64,000 bases of DNA from NCBI GenBank assembly GCA_900546875.1, contig URET01000001.1, forward strand, positions 186,001 to 250,000. Direction: 5' to 3'. This DNA comes from an uncultured Eubacteriales bacterium (lineage in GTDB: Bacteria > Bacillota > Clostridia > Christensenellales > CAG-314). This document shows, in pieces, positions 7,604 to 15,759 of the stretch (position 1 is the first letter of the stretch; each line of letters opens with the position of its first letter). The notes beneath the pieces were generated by a model. It made no database searches, was not told the origin of the DNA, and was given only the letters and a program-made list of their open reading frames with translations. Position numbers and translations under genes: made by a program.

Positions 7604-8815
7604 TTATAAATCCTCTCTGTACACAGCCATGCTCATACAATGCGGTCCGCCTCTTCCGCGGGAAAGTTCCGAGCATGGTATTTCATATGTTTTGATTCCG
7701 TTGTCTGAGAAAAGCTTATTTGTAAATGTATTTCTTGCGTAAACCACGATTTCTCCCGGAGCAACAGCCAAGGTATTGGCTCCGTCGTTCCACTGCTCTC
7801 TTGCGCTGTCCACATAGTTCATGCCGCCGCATTTTATCAATCGTATCTCGTCAACGCACAATATCTTTTTGAGCGTATCCGATAAAGAAGCCGTTTCTTC
7901 GGAAATATTGATCTTATTATCCTTCTTTGTTATACTGAACATCTTAAACTCAGAAACCACGCCCGGATGAATGGCAAAAGCATCCTTGTCAACCATTGTG
8001 AAAACAGTATCAAGGTGCATATAGCTCCTTATTTTCGGAATATCTACGGCAAGAACTCCTTTAAACCCGCTTTCTTCATCGGAAAGAATCCTGCAAGCAA
8101 GCTCCTCAACTGCATTGACGTTGGTCCTTTGGGAGATCCCGACGGCTATGTAACCGTTTCCCAGAACCATCACATCTCCGCCTTCAAGAGAAAAACGCGC
8201 ATTCCGTTCATAATATTTTTTTATCCCCTTGAACATCGGATGAAAATCCATTACAAAATCTCCGAAAAGAGTTTCTCTGCTTCTGGCAGACATATACATC
8301 CTGCTTATCGCCACCCCTTCTCCGAGAAATGAAAACGGATCTCTTGTAAAATACATATTGGGCATCGGATCAAGCACAAAAGGATATTCGTCCTTGAGAT
8401 AATCGGCAAGATGACAGCCTTTTGCCTTTATTTCGGATTTTCTGAGTCCGCCTATCATTATCCCGACCATTTCATCGACATCTCGATCCAACATATAATC
8501 GAATATATAATTCCGTTTGGAAGAGGAATATATATTTGCTTCTTCAATAAATCTTTTCAAAAGCAATTTCCGTTCCTCTTCTCCCGATGCTGCCTGAGCG
8601 ACAAGGTCTTCGATATATAATACTTCTACTCCCAAGCCTCTTAAGAGTTCTGCGTATTTGTCATGCTCATACTGAGCCATCTGCAACCATGGGATATCGT
8701 CAAAAAGCTGGATATCAAGATAATGCGGCACAAGATTGTTAAGTTCTTTGGAAGGACGATGCATTATCATCCTTTTTAACCTGCCGACTTCAGACTTAAC
8801 TTTTACGTTACTCAT
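7604..8815 (-). CDS. arcA: Arginine deiminase
   Basis: ArcA hydrolyses arginine to citrulline and ammonia, the first step of the ATP-yielding arginine deiminase pathway. Start chosen at ATG 8813-8815 (MSNVKVKSEVGRLKRMIMHR), preceded by AGGAG; a longer frame adds 35 residues without family support. The 403-residue length is normal. Motifs: YFTRDPFSF (about 157-165), an EGGDV substrate loop, HLDTVFTMVD with the catalytic His (about 265-274), and the nucleophile Cys in RGRGGPHCMS near the C-terminus. The catabolic partners arcB and arcC are not in this window. It lies between proS and the racemase gene. Confidence 0.95.
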   Translation of the reverse strand: MSNVKVKSEVGRLKRMIMHRPSKELNNLVPHYLDIQLFDDIPWLQMAQYEHDKYAELLRGLGVEVLYIEDLVAQAASGEEERKLLLKRFIEEANIYSSSKRNYIFDYMLDRDVDEMVGIMIGGLRKSEIKAKGCHLADYLKDEYPFVLDPMPNMYFTRDPFSFLGEGVAISRMYMSARSRETLFGDFVMDFHPMFKGIKKYYERNARFSLEGGDVMVLGNGYIAVGISQRTNVNAVEELACRILSDEESGFKGVLAVDIPKIRSYMHLDTVFTMVDKDAFAIHPGVVSEFKMFSITKKDNKINISEETASLSDTLKKILCVDEIRLIKCGGMNYVDSAREQWNDGANTLAVAPGEIVVYARNTFTNKLFSDNGIKTYEIPCSELSRGRGGPHCMSMAVYREDL

Positions 8816-8897
8816 AATTCTCCTTTGCGGCGATCCGGATATCCGCATTTTGTTTTGTTTCCGGTCACATTGTTCGACGCAAAGCCTCATCACCGAT

Positions 8898-10619
8898 TCA
8901 GATATTATATTCCAAACCAAGTTCGGCTATTGCTTCCTCTATAGCTATCACGCCGTTTTCTACGGGAACACTTCTGCTTGTACGATCTTTTCTGAAGGTC
9001 AATTCCAACTCTCCCTTTTTAAGATTCTTCGGAGAAACGACCACCCTGAGCGGCATACCCAAAAGATCAGCGTCTGCAAATTTTACTCCCGCCGAAATAT
9101 CCCTGTCATCATATAACACTGCGATACCCTTGTCCATAAGCCCTTTATACAACCTTTCCGCTTCAGCTCTGACCTCTTCCTCGTCAACACGAAGCGCACA
9201 TAAGTGAACTTTATAAGGAGCTATGGTTACGGGTAAAATCATGCCGTACTCATCGTTACTTTCTTCTACTATAGACGCAAGCAACCTTCCTATTCCTATA
9301 CCGTAACACCCCATTATGGGATAAACGAGTTTTCCTTCATTGTTCAGTACAGTGACATTCATGGATTCGGTATACTTTGTCCCCAACTGGAAAATATTCC
9401 CTATTTCTATGCCGTTTTCAAGGTGCAAAGGTCCTCCGCATACCGGACATATATCCCCGTCCCGTACTTTTGCGATATCGCAGTAACTTACGGCATCGAG
9501 ATCTCTGTCAATACAGAATCCCGTATAATGATATTTATCCTTATTGGCTCCGACTACCATATTCCTGCAGCCCTTCAGCCCTTTATCCACAATTACAGTA
9601 ATATTTCTGTCCAGATTCACCGGACCGATATTGCCGGGGACGATCCCTTCACATCCTCCCTCATATACGGCTATATTGGCTTTGACCGCCTGACGGAGTT
9701 TTGCTTCGTTGACCTCCCTGTCTCCTCGCACAAAAGCCACTACTGTTCTTTCTTTATCGCCTTTTATCGCATAAACGACGGCCTTTACGGATTTTTCAAC
9801 GGGCATATGCAGAAAATCGCAGACTTCTTCTATGGTTTTCGCTTCTCCCGTAAAGACCTCCTGAAGCTCCTGCATATCTTCCTCAGAGGCAGGCGTATCC
9901 ACACATTCCGCAACTTCCATGTTTGCTTTATAACCGCACTTGTCGCATAGCACCAACGTGTCTTCTCCCACGGGAGTCAGCAACATAAACTCATGAGCCA
10001 CGCTTCCGCCCATCATTCCCGTATCGGATCTTACCGAAATAAACTTTTTCAAACCTACACGCCTGAATATCCTGTTGTAGGCTTCAAGCACTTTATAATA
10101 GAATTCGTCAAGATCCTCTTTTGTCATATGAAAAGAATACGCGTCTTTCATCGTAAATTCACGGACACGGATAAGACCTCCGCGGCAACGAGGTTCATCA
10201 CGGAACTTGGTTTGTATCTGGTATATCATAGAGGGAAACTGTGCATAACTCGATACCGTATTATTTATCAGGTGAACTGCTGCTTCTTCATGAGTCATGC
10301 CTAAAAGCATGTCTTTATTTCCCCTGTCCTTGAATCTTACCATCTCACTGCCTATGGAATCATATCTTCCGCTCGACTCCCATAATTCACGAGGCATGAC
10401 CACGGGAAAAAGAACTTCCTGACCGCCGAGAGCATTCATTTCTTCCCTTATGATATTTTCTATATTTCTGCAAGCAACAGCAGCAGGCGAAGTAAGCGTA
10501 AAGATCCCGTTTGCGACGGATTTGATAAAACCTGATCTCATCAAAAGCGCATGAGAAGCGATTTTCACGTCTCCCGGCGTTTCTTTTACTGTCTGAAGCA
10601 CAATCTTGGACATCAACAT
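8898..10619 (-). CDS. proS: Prolyl-tRNA synthetase (bacterial type with editing insertion)
   Basis: ProRS charges tRNA-Pro. The 573-residue size is that of the bacterial type, with an insertion domain that removes mischarged Ala-tRNA-Pro (about 220-385) between class II motifs 2 and 3. Visible are motif 1 (LGGQEVLFPVVMPRELWESS), motif 2 (TKFRDEPRCRGGLIRVREF) and motif 3 (CYGIGIGRLLASIVEE), then the anticodon-binding domain (APYKVHLCALRV onward). The first ATG is preferred because GGAG lies 11 bases upstream. No T-box is present; the leader is only about 60 nt. A promoter lies at 10686-10714. Confidence 0.95.
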   Translation of the reverse strand: MLMSKIVLQTVKETPGDVKIASHALLMRSGFIKSVANGIFTLTSPAAVACRNIENIIREEMNALGGQEVLFPVVMPRELWESSGRYDSIGSEMVRFKDRGNKDMLLGMTHEEAAVHLINNTVSSYAQFPSMIYQIQTKFRDEPRCRGGLIRVREFTMKDAYSFHMTKEDLDEFYYKVLEAYNRIFRRVGLKKFISVRSDTGMMGGSVAHEFMLLTPVGEDTLVLCDKCGYKANMEVAECVDTPASEEDMQELQEVFTGEAKTIEEVCDFLHMPVEKSVKAVVYAIKGDKERTVVAFVRGDREVNEAKLRQAVKANIAVYEGGCEGIVPGNIGPVNLDRNITVIVDKGLKGCRNMVVGANKDKYHYTGFCIDRDLDAVSYCDIAKVRDGDICPVCGGPLHLENGIEIGNIFQLGTKYTESMNVTVLNNEGKLVYPIMGCYGIGIGRLLASIVEESNDEYGMILPVTIAPYKVHLCALRVDEEEVRAEAERLYKGLMDKGIAVLYDDRDISAGVKFADADLLGMPLRVVVSPKNLKKGELELTFRKDRTSRSVPVENGVIAIEEAIAELGLEYNI

Positions 10620-10685
10620 AACTTTTCCGACTCCTTATCTTTCAGGGAAATATCCATTTCCTCCATAAAACTATACAACTTTTTT

Positions 10686-10714
10686 ATTATATTATACAAA
10701 ATCTTATTTGTCAA
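10686..10714 (-). promoter_or_regulatory. Promoter of proS-arcA-racemase
   Basis: Minus-strand TTGACA (10709-10714), 17-base spacer, TATAAT (10686-10691). A second overlapping TATAAT occurs 5 bases upstream, within the spacer. The start lies about 60 nt before proS. Confidence 0.88.
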
Positions 10715-10768
10715 TCGTAAAGCTGACATTAATAATTAAAAAACCTTAATGCCTCCACATAATTTGCT

Positions 10769-10791
10769 CTGTCGCTTTCTATCTGCGACAG
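10769..10791. promoter_or_regulatory. Dyad between divergent operons
   Basis: CTGTCGC and GCGACAG form a perfect 7-bp inverted repeat with a 9-base centre, about midway between the divergent proS and transporter promoters. It could be an operator or a short hairpin; no T-run follows. Confidence 0.4.
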
Positions 10792-10840
10792 CTAATTAAA
10801 GCGGCAAAAACTTATTTGAAAGTAAATTTTATTCAAATTC

Positions 10841-10869
10841 TTGACGGAGTATAAAATATATTGTAAAAT
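10841..10869 (+). promoter_or_regulatory. Promoter of the Gate-domain membrane protein
   Basis: TTGACG (10841-10846), 17-base spacer, TAAAAT (10864-10869), 35 bases before the ATG, which has a GAGGG ribosome site. Confidence 0.8.
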
Positions 10870-10903
10870 GAGTATGATTATTGTTTTCTAAAGAGGGCCT
10901 ATC

Positions 10904-12094
10904 ATGGGGTATAATTTAAACGATATCAGGTTTAAAAAAACTATAAGTGCAGAAGGTTTTATATGTATCGGCGTAGTGATAGCAATATTCACCGGTCTCT
11001 CTGTCGTAATGGGTTTTTCCAATCTTTTAAGCACACTTTTCAATAACGCCTATAAACAGTTGATGGATACCGTGCTTTACATTACGGCTCTTGCCGTCGT
11101 TGCAGGCGCCTTTTCGGCCGTGCTTACGGAATTCGGAGTAATCGCGCTGGCCAATAAATTCCTTTCGCCGCTCATGAAACCCCTTTACGGTATGCCCGGA
11201 GCCACCATAATAGGCATTTTCACCTGCTATATGTCTGACAACCCGGCTATACTTACTCTTACTGCAGACAAACAATTCCGTTGCTTTTACAAAAAATATC
11301 AGCTGCCCGCTCTTTGCAACGTGGGTACGGCTTTCGGAATGGGCCTCATTACCACAGTTACGATGCTCGGGTTGAGTTCTGCCGATAAAAATTTCGGAGT
11401 CGCCGTATTGATCGGAAACCTTGCCACCATTATCGGAAGCATAGTATCATGCAGACTGATGCTGATAAAAACAAAAAAGGTCTACGGAAAAGACGCCGAG
11501 GCTTACGACGGAGATGTAAAACTGACATATGATCCCTTGAAAGAAAGAATGATCCGTCCGGGAAGTTGGGGCGCAAGACTTTTCGACGCCCTTCTCGAGG
11601 GAGGAGCCGACGGCGTTAAAGTCGGCGTATCTATCGTACCCGGAGTTTTGATTATCTGTAACCTCGTAATGATCCTTACCGGCACTAAACCGGACGGCGG
11701 TTATACCGGAGCTGCCGGTGAAGGAGTCGGTCTTATCGGCATGGTAGGAGAAGCACTTTCTTTTATCATTACCCCGCTTTTCGGTTTCACGGATCCGGGC
11801 AATATTGCTGTTCCGCTTACCGCTCTCGGTTCAGCCGGTGCGGCGACAGGTTTAGTCAGAGAATGGTTTTTGGCCGGACAGGCAACCAATATTATGGGAA
11901 ACGACATTGCGGTTTTCACGGCAATGTGCATGTGCTGGTCCGGATACCTGAGCACTCATGTTGCAATGATGGATAATATGCAGGTCAGAAACCTGACCGG
12001 AACAGCAATTCTCTGCCATACCATTGGCGGACTCATGGCAGGCATTGCCGCAAACTGGATATATAAGCTCGTGGTTTTGATTTTTGCGATCTGA
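10904..12094 (+). CDS. Multipass membrane protein, probable Gate (nucleoside-recognition) family
   Basis: The 396-residue protein has about ten hydrophobic segments and a conserved-looking motif CYMSDNPAILTLTADKQF (about 107-124) plus a C-terminal pair FGFTDPGNIAVPLTALGSAG and FTAMCMCWSGYLSTH. It resembles the uncharacterised clostridial CD0519/CD1768-type membrane proteins, which I associate with the Gate/nucleoside-recognition fold; that association is from memory. Transport of a small solute is likely, the substrate is unknown. It has its own promoter (10841-10869) and a GAGGG ribosome site. A sugar-symporter-like gene follows on the same strand after 164 bases. Confidence 0.6.
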   Translation: MGYNLNDIRFKKTISAEGFICIGVVIAIFTGLSVVMGFSNLLSTLFNNAYKQLMDTVLYITALAVVAGAFSAVLTEFGVIALANKFLSPLMKPLYGMPGATIIGIFTCYMSDNPAILTLTADKQFRCFYKKYQLPALCNVGTAFGMGLITTVTMLGLSSADKNFGVAVLIGNLATIIGSIVSCRLMLIKTKKVYGKDAEAYDGDVKLTYDPLKERMIRPGSWGARLFDALLEGGADGVKVGVSIVPGVLIICNLVMILTGTKPDGGYTGAAGEGVGLIGMVGEALSFIITPLFGFTDPGNIAVPLTALGSAGAATGLVREWFLAGQATNIMGNDIAVFTAMCMCWSGYLSTHVAMMDNMQVRNLTGTAILCHTIGGLMAGIAANWIYKLVVLIFAI

Positions 12095-12180
12095 CCTTTC
12101 TCGCGTTTTACATTATCTTCTTTACAGATAAAAGACTTCAATCCGTCCGATATTCAGACCTCACTGCCGAATTTTACATC

Positions 12181-12254
12181 GTCATTTGATAAGCCGTTGC
12201 ATACTGAAGAGGCAAGTGTCATTTGATAAACCGTTACATATTGAAGAGGTAAAT
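12181..12254 (+). repeat. Tandem 37-nt leader duplication including the ribosome site
   Basis: 12181-12217 and 12218-12254 are head-to-tail copies with 32 of 37 identical bases; all five differences are G/A or C/T transitions. Each copy ends with a ribosome-binding-like GAAGAGG (TGAAGAGGCAAGT and TGAAGAGGTAAAT). Only the second is correctly spaced for the ATG at 12259. Confidence 0.85.
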
Positions 12255-12258
12255 ATCC

Positions 12259-13668
12259 ATGATAAAAACCAAAGAAAAAATTTTTTACGGTATGGGTGAC
12301 TTTGCAAGCAATATTGCTTTCGGGGCTATTTCCTTTTATCTGATGTATTTCATGATAAAAATCGGAGGCCTGAACCCCGGACTTGCAGGCGCCGTATTCC
12401 TTCTTTCCAAGATCTGGGACGCCGTTTCCGACTACATTATGGGAAGAATATCCGACAGAACAGTATGTAAATTCGGTAAAAGACGTATTTATATGCTTTG
12501 CGGAGCTATTCCGTTCGGACTGAGTTTTATGTTGCTCTGGATTGTGCCTCCTTTTGAAACTCAGGCTCTTAAGATGTTTTACTATACCTTCGCCTATATT
12601 CTATTCTGCACATGCTGGACTGTAGTATATGTCCCTTATAACACACTTTCAGCCAATATGACCAAAGATTATGACGTAAGAACTTCGCTTACCTCATTCA
12701 GGATAGTAATGGCTAATATAGGACTGCTGTTCGGAGCTGCTGTTTTCAGCTTGTTTGCGGAAGGTCAGGAAAGCGTCTTTTACGGGATCACCGGGAATCA
12801 ATCAACAGCCTATTTGCTTTCCGGCATCTGTTTCGGCATAATCGCCGCGCTGTGCACCGTCATTTGCACGCTCAACGTAAAAGAAAGATATTCTTCGGAT
12901 AACTCCAACACTTACGGTTTCTTCTCAACATTGAAACAGTTTTTCAAACTCCGTGAGTTTCGCTTCAGTACTGCCCTTTACCTGCTGAGCATGCTGGGAT
13001 TTGACGTGATAATGAGTATTTACATGTTTTACGTCGCCGATTCGCTCAACTTCGGTGGAGGCGTTGAAGCCATGATCTTTGTTGCGCTTCCCCTGATCTG
13101 CGCAATAGCTTCGGCTCCGTTCTGGACATGGCTTTCCTCAAAAAAAGGCAAAAATTATGCCTATAACGTTTCTGCAGCAGCTACAGCTTTCGTTTTCATC
13201 TTTACGCTCTTCCTGCCCGAACAAAACGGCATAATCCTCGGAATCGTCTCTTCTTTGGGCGGCGCCTGTATGAGCGGAATACAAATAATCCCGTGGGCTA
13301 TTCTTCCAGATATAGTCGATATAGATACCAAAGTAAACGGCGTCAGGCGCGAAGGAGCTTTTTTCGGACTTACCTCTTTCCTTTATAAACTGGCTAACGG
13401 ACTCGGGATCGGATTAGTAGGCGTAGCTTTGGGCGCCTGCGGTTATGTGGAAGGCGCGGGAAGCTATATTGATGTCCCCGAAGGCTTCAAACAGCCCGAC
13501 TCGGCGCTTTTGGCGATCCGTATCATTTTAGCATTTATCCCCGGTATAATTTTCTTGATAAGTATAATTTTTTCTTCTAAATGTAAGTTCTCCAAAGAAT
13601 ACCTGGATTCAATAAATCATCAGGACGATCCCGGCGAAACTCCGGATCTGAAAAAAAACGAAACCTGA
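12259..13668 (+). CDS. GPH-family (glycoside-pentoside-hexuronide:cation) symporter, MFS
   Basis: This 469-residue, about 12-helix transporter matches the GPH family that imports glycosides or uronides with a cation. Signature stretches are FYGMGDFASNIAFG (9-22), FLLSKIWDAVSDYIMGRISD (about 49-68), FGKRRIYMLCGAIPFG, and NTLSANMTKDYDVRTSLTSF (about 131-150), all typical for MelB-like proteins. The substrate cannot be read from sequence and no glycosidase lies nearby. Upstream is the duplicated leader, and a strong terminator follows. Confidence 0.88.
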   Translation: MIKTKEKIFYGMGDFASNIAFGAISFYLMYFMIKIGGLNPGLAGAVFLLSKIWDAVSDYIMGRISDRTVCKFGKRRIYMLCGAIPFGLSFMLLWIVPPFETQALKMFYYTFAYILFCTCWTVVYVPYNTLSANMTKDYDVRTSLTSFRIVMANIGLLFGAAVFSLFAEGQESVFYGITGNQSTAYLLSGICFGIIAALCTVICTLNVKERYSSDNSNTYGFFSTLKQFFKLREFRFSTALYLLSMLGFDVIMSIYMFYVADSLNFGGGVEAMIFVALPLICAIASAPFWTWLSSKKGKNYAYNVSAAATAFVFIFTLFLPEQNGIILGIVSSLGGACMSGIQIIPWAILPDIVDIDTKVNGVRREGAFFGLTSFLYKLANGLGIGLVGVALGACGYVEGAGSYIDVPEGFKQPDSALLAIRIILAFIPGIIFLISIIFSSKCKFSKEYLDSINHQDDPGETPDLKKNET

Positions 13669-13696
13669 TATTTTCAATATACTTGATTCATACATG

Positions 13697-13726
13697 ACTC
13701 CGGTTACCGCCGGAGTTTTTGTTTTT
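13697..13726 (+). terminator. Terminator after the GPH symporter
   Basis: ACTCCGG (13697-13703) pairs with CCGGAGT (13710-13716), followed by TTTTGTTTTT. Confidence 0.9.
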
Positions 13727-13743
13727 CTTATGAGTGTCGGCTT

Positions 13744-13953
13744 TTAAAGATTATTTGCTATTATAAACGGATTTGCATAATCGCTCCTTCTCCTGTTGCA
13801 ACATATCCGCGGCATCTCCTGATTGCAGCAGCATGCTCCGAACAGCATTATTCCTCCGGCGATCAGTAACCCCGTAGTTACAGACAGTTTATTGTCTTTA
13901 TCCAGAACAGCGTAAAGCAAAAGCAGATATAAAAGATTACTTGATAAACGCAT
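13744..13953 (-). CDS. Small Cys-rich membrane protein, unrecognised
   Basis: A 69-residue frame with a good ribosome site (GGAGG, 7 bases before ATG). The product has an N-terminal hydrophobic stretch (LLYLLLLYAVL, 7-17), a second one (TTGLLIAGGIMLFGACCCN, about 26-44) ending in three consecutive Cys, then a Cys pair (ICCNRRR, about 50-56) and a polar tail. It is transcribed divergently from the ArsR gene across a shared dyad (13990-14019), suggesting metal- or thiol-linked regulation. No family is recognised. That it is expressed is inferred from the ribosome site and context. Confidence 0.6.
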   Translation of the reverse strand: MRLSSNLLYLLLLYAVLDKDNKLSVTTGLLIAGGIMLFGACCCNQEMPRICCNRRRSDYANPFIIANNL

Positions 13954-13989
13954 AAGCGTACCTCCGTCAAAATATATGCTTAAACTACA

Positions 13990-14019
13990 ATATGCTCCAC
14001 ATTCCGATTGTGTGCATAT
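13990..14019. promoter_or_regulatory. Candidate ArsR-type operator
   Basis: An imperfect inverted repeat, ATATGCTCCACA and TGTGTGCATAT around TTCCGAT, lies between the divergent arsR-like and Cys-rich genes, 34 bases before the ArsR ATG. ArsR/SmtB repressors commonly bind such dyads in their own promoter; binding here is inferred. Confidence 0.55.
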
Positions 14020-14053
14020 GTCAAGCTGAAAACATAGAAAAGGAGATATAATT

Positions 14054-14392
14054 ATGCTTTTGATCGATAATAAAACCCTGGGCGAACTTGAATACTATAT
14101 GCCCGATAAAAAAGAAGCCTCCCGCCTCGCTGATTTTTTTGAAATGTTTTCCGACATAACCCGCGTGCGTATCCTTTCTGCACTCGTGATAACGGAAATG
14201 TGCGTTTCCGACCTGGCAGAACTGCTTTCAGTAAATCAAACAACATTATCCCATCAATTGAGAACCCTGAGAGACAAAGGAGTCGTGGAAACCGTAAGAC
14301 AGGGAAAAGTCGTGTTTTATAAAGTTGCAGACAGCGTTGTCATAAATCTTCTCACTTGCGGAGCAGAATATCTTTTCGAAAAAACAGGCTGA
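14054..14392 (+). CDS. ArsR/SmtB-family transcriptional regulator
   Basis: The 112-residue winged-helix protein is a dimeric repressor of the ArsR/SmtB type, usually released from DNA by metal ions. The core reads FFEMFSDITRVRILSALVI (about 28-46), MCVSDLAELLSVNQTTLSHQ (about 50-69, recognition helix) and VETVRQGKVVFYKVAD (wing). Only one Cys of the metal-site motif ELCVCDL is kept (MCVSDL), so the sensing site may be elsewhere, for example the C-terminal Cys in LTCGAEYLFEKTG. AGGAG precedes the start. The probable target is the divergent Cys-rich gene. Confidence 0.88.
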   Translation: MLLIDNKTLGELEYYMPDKKEASRLADFFEMFSDITRVRILSALVITEMCVSDLAELLSVNQTTLSHQLRTLRDKGVVETVRQGKVVFYKVADSVVINLLTCGAEYLFEKTG

Positions 14393-14403
14393 TTTTTCCC
14401 GCA

Positions 14404-14429
14404 TAAAAAAAACCGTATTCCTACGGTTT
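14404..14429 (-). terminator. Terminator between convergent acpS and arsR-like genes
   Basis: AAACCGTA / TACGGTTT with a 4-base loop, followed on the minus strand by a run of T; the plus side is less T-rich (CTGAATTTT). It serves acpS and perhaps both genes. Confidence 0.82.
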
Positions 14430-14472
14430 CTGAATTTTATATTCTAAGCTTTTTCCGGCCTTTCCTTTTATG

Positions 14473-14826
14473 CTATCTGATGATTGCGACAGCCGTCGCG
14501 ATCTCAGATGTATGCGTTATGGATATGAGCACACTGCTTCCTTTTACAGATAATATCTCAGCCGCTTTATTATACAGTTTGGTATAAGGAGCTCCGGCTG
14601 AATTGTATAATACCTCGATGTCTCGCCAGGAAACCCCTGAAGATATCCCGGTCCCGAGCGCCTTGGATACGGCTTCCTTGACCGCAAACATACCCGCAAC
14701 CGTCTGCGGCGCGAATCTGACGTGTTCGAGATGCGATAATTCGTTTTCGGTAAAAATCTTTTCAAAAAAGCTTTTGCCCATTGTTCTTGCTATCCGTCTT
14801 ATTTCTACGCTGTCAATTCCTATCAT
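14473..14826 (-). CDS. acpS: Holo-[acyl-carrier-protein] synthase
   Basis: AcpS moves the 4'-phosphopantetheine arm from coenzyme A to acyl carrier protein, activating fatty-acid synthesis. The 117-residue length, the MIGIDSVEIRRIA start with the Mg-binding Asp, and the FAVKEAVSKALGTGI motif (about 46-60, second metal ligand Glu) are diagnostic. It is the last gene of the rarA-to-acpS series and is separated from birA by 72 bases holding a dyad (14877-14901). coaX elsewhere in the window acts upstream in the same cofactor route. Confidence 0.95.
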   Translation of the reverse strand: MIGIDSVEIRRIARTMGKSFFEKIFTENELSHLEHVRFAPQTVAGMFAVKEAVSKALGTGISSGVSWRDIEVLYNSAGAPYTKLYNKAAEILSVKGSSVLISITHTSEIATAVAIIR

Positions 14827-14876
14827 ATATCACAATTCTCCGCTTTTTCTTATGATTGATCTTTATTGATACTTTA

Positions 14877-14901
14877 TAATACTATGTTTAAAATAGTATT
14901 A
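14877..14901. promoter_or_regulatory. Dyad TAATACTAT-N7-ATAGTATTA (copy A)
   Basis: A perfect 9-bp inverted repeat with a 7-base centre (GTTTAAA), overlapping the birA stop codon, upstream of acpS. A nearly identical element occurs at 36839-36861. No T-run makes it a terminator; an operator or processing hairpin is possible. Confidence 0.55.
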
Positions 14902-15759
14902 ACTTTGCACTTCCCGAATCGAGACGTCACCGTAAAGTACCTCATGCAATTTTCCGTCTTGAGTTTTAACTATCAGGCTTCCGCTTGCAGATAAATCCTG
15001 CGCAAAAGCAAAATAGTTTTCTCTTGAGGAAACGACCTGCACGCTTTTCCCCAGCGTTACGCATCTTTTCTTGTATATCTCAACAATTTCGTTCCTTTTC
15101 AGACATGCAAACGTAAAAAAATTCCTGACAATTCCGGCGATTATGTCAGCAATATTATAATCCGTATGTGTGATTTGCTTCATGGAAACAGCTATATCGT
15201 TATATATTCCGAAATCCGTCTGATTGACGTTCACGCCTGTTCCGATGATGATATAATCCGGTTTATTATTTTTATAACCTGTTTGCGTCAGTATACCGCA
15301 TATCTTTTTGCCGTTTCCCGCCAAAACATCGTTAGGCCATTTTATTCTGCATGTGACGCCATACGATTTGACGGTTTCGGATACCGCCAATGCTGAAAGA
15401 AGTATGAATTCAAACATTTCCGGCGGAGTTTCGGATCCGTCGAGTTTCAAAGTAAGAGAAAAAAAGGCTCCGCCTTTATCTGATAAAAAATTTCTGCCGT
15501 TTCTTCCCCTGCCTTTTGTCTGTCTCGCTGCTACGACCAACGCAAATACGCCTTCTTCTTCGTATATCTCCTTTGCGACATCGTTTGTACTTCCGATCTC
15601 GTCAAAAAACCTTATATCGGCTTTCAGTTTTTCGGATTTGAAAGACTTTTCGATTGAATGAAGGTTTAATTCGTTATCCAAAATCCTTTTCCTCTCTCCT
15701 TTTAAGGCTTTTATAAACCTTGCTCTTATCTCACCGCACTTCAGAGCTCTGCCGATCAT
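14899..15759 (-). CDS. birA: Biotin-[acetyl-CoA-carboxylase] ligase, without DNA-binding domain
   Basis: BirA activates biotin to biotinyl-AMP and attaches it to carboxylase lysines. The catalytic domain is complete: FFDEIGSTNDVAKE, the biotin/AMP loop TKGRGRNGRNFLSD (about 81-94), IKWPNDVLAGNGKKICGILT and GTGVNVNQTD. The 286 residues contain no helix-turn-helix of the bifunctional repressor type; the N-terminal 45 residues are a basic extension. The start overlaps recX by 4 bases (ATGA). A C-terminal SH3-like cap (about 240-286) is present. Confidence 0.93.
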   Translation of the reverse strand: MIGRALKCGEIRARFIKALKGERKRILDNELNLHSIEKSFKSEKLKADIRFFDEIGSTNDVAKEIYEEEGVFALVVAARQTKGRGRNGRNFLSDKGGAFFSLTLKLDGSETPPEMFEFILLSALAVSETVKSYGVTCRIKWPNDVLAGNGKKICGILTQTGYKNNKPDYIIIGTGVNVNQTDFGIYNDIAVSMKQITHTDYNIADIIAGIVRNFFTFACLKRNEIVEIYKKRCVTLGKSVQVVSSRENYFAFAQDLSASGSLIVKTQDGKLHEVLYGDVSIREVQS

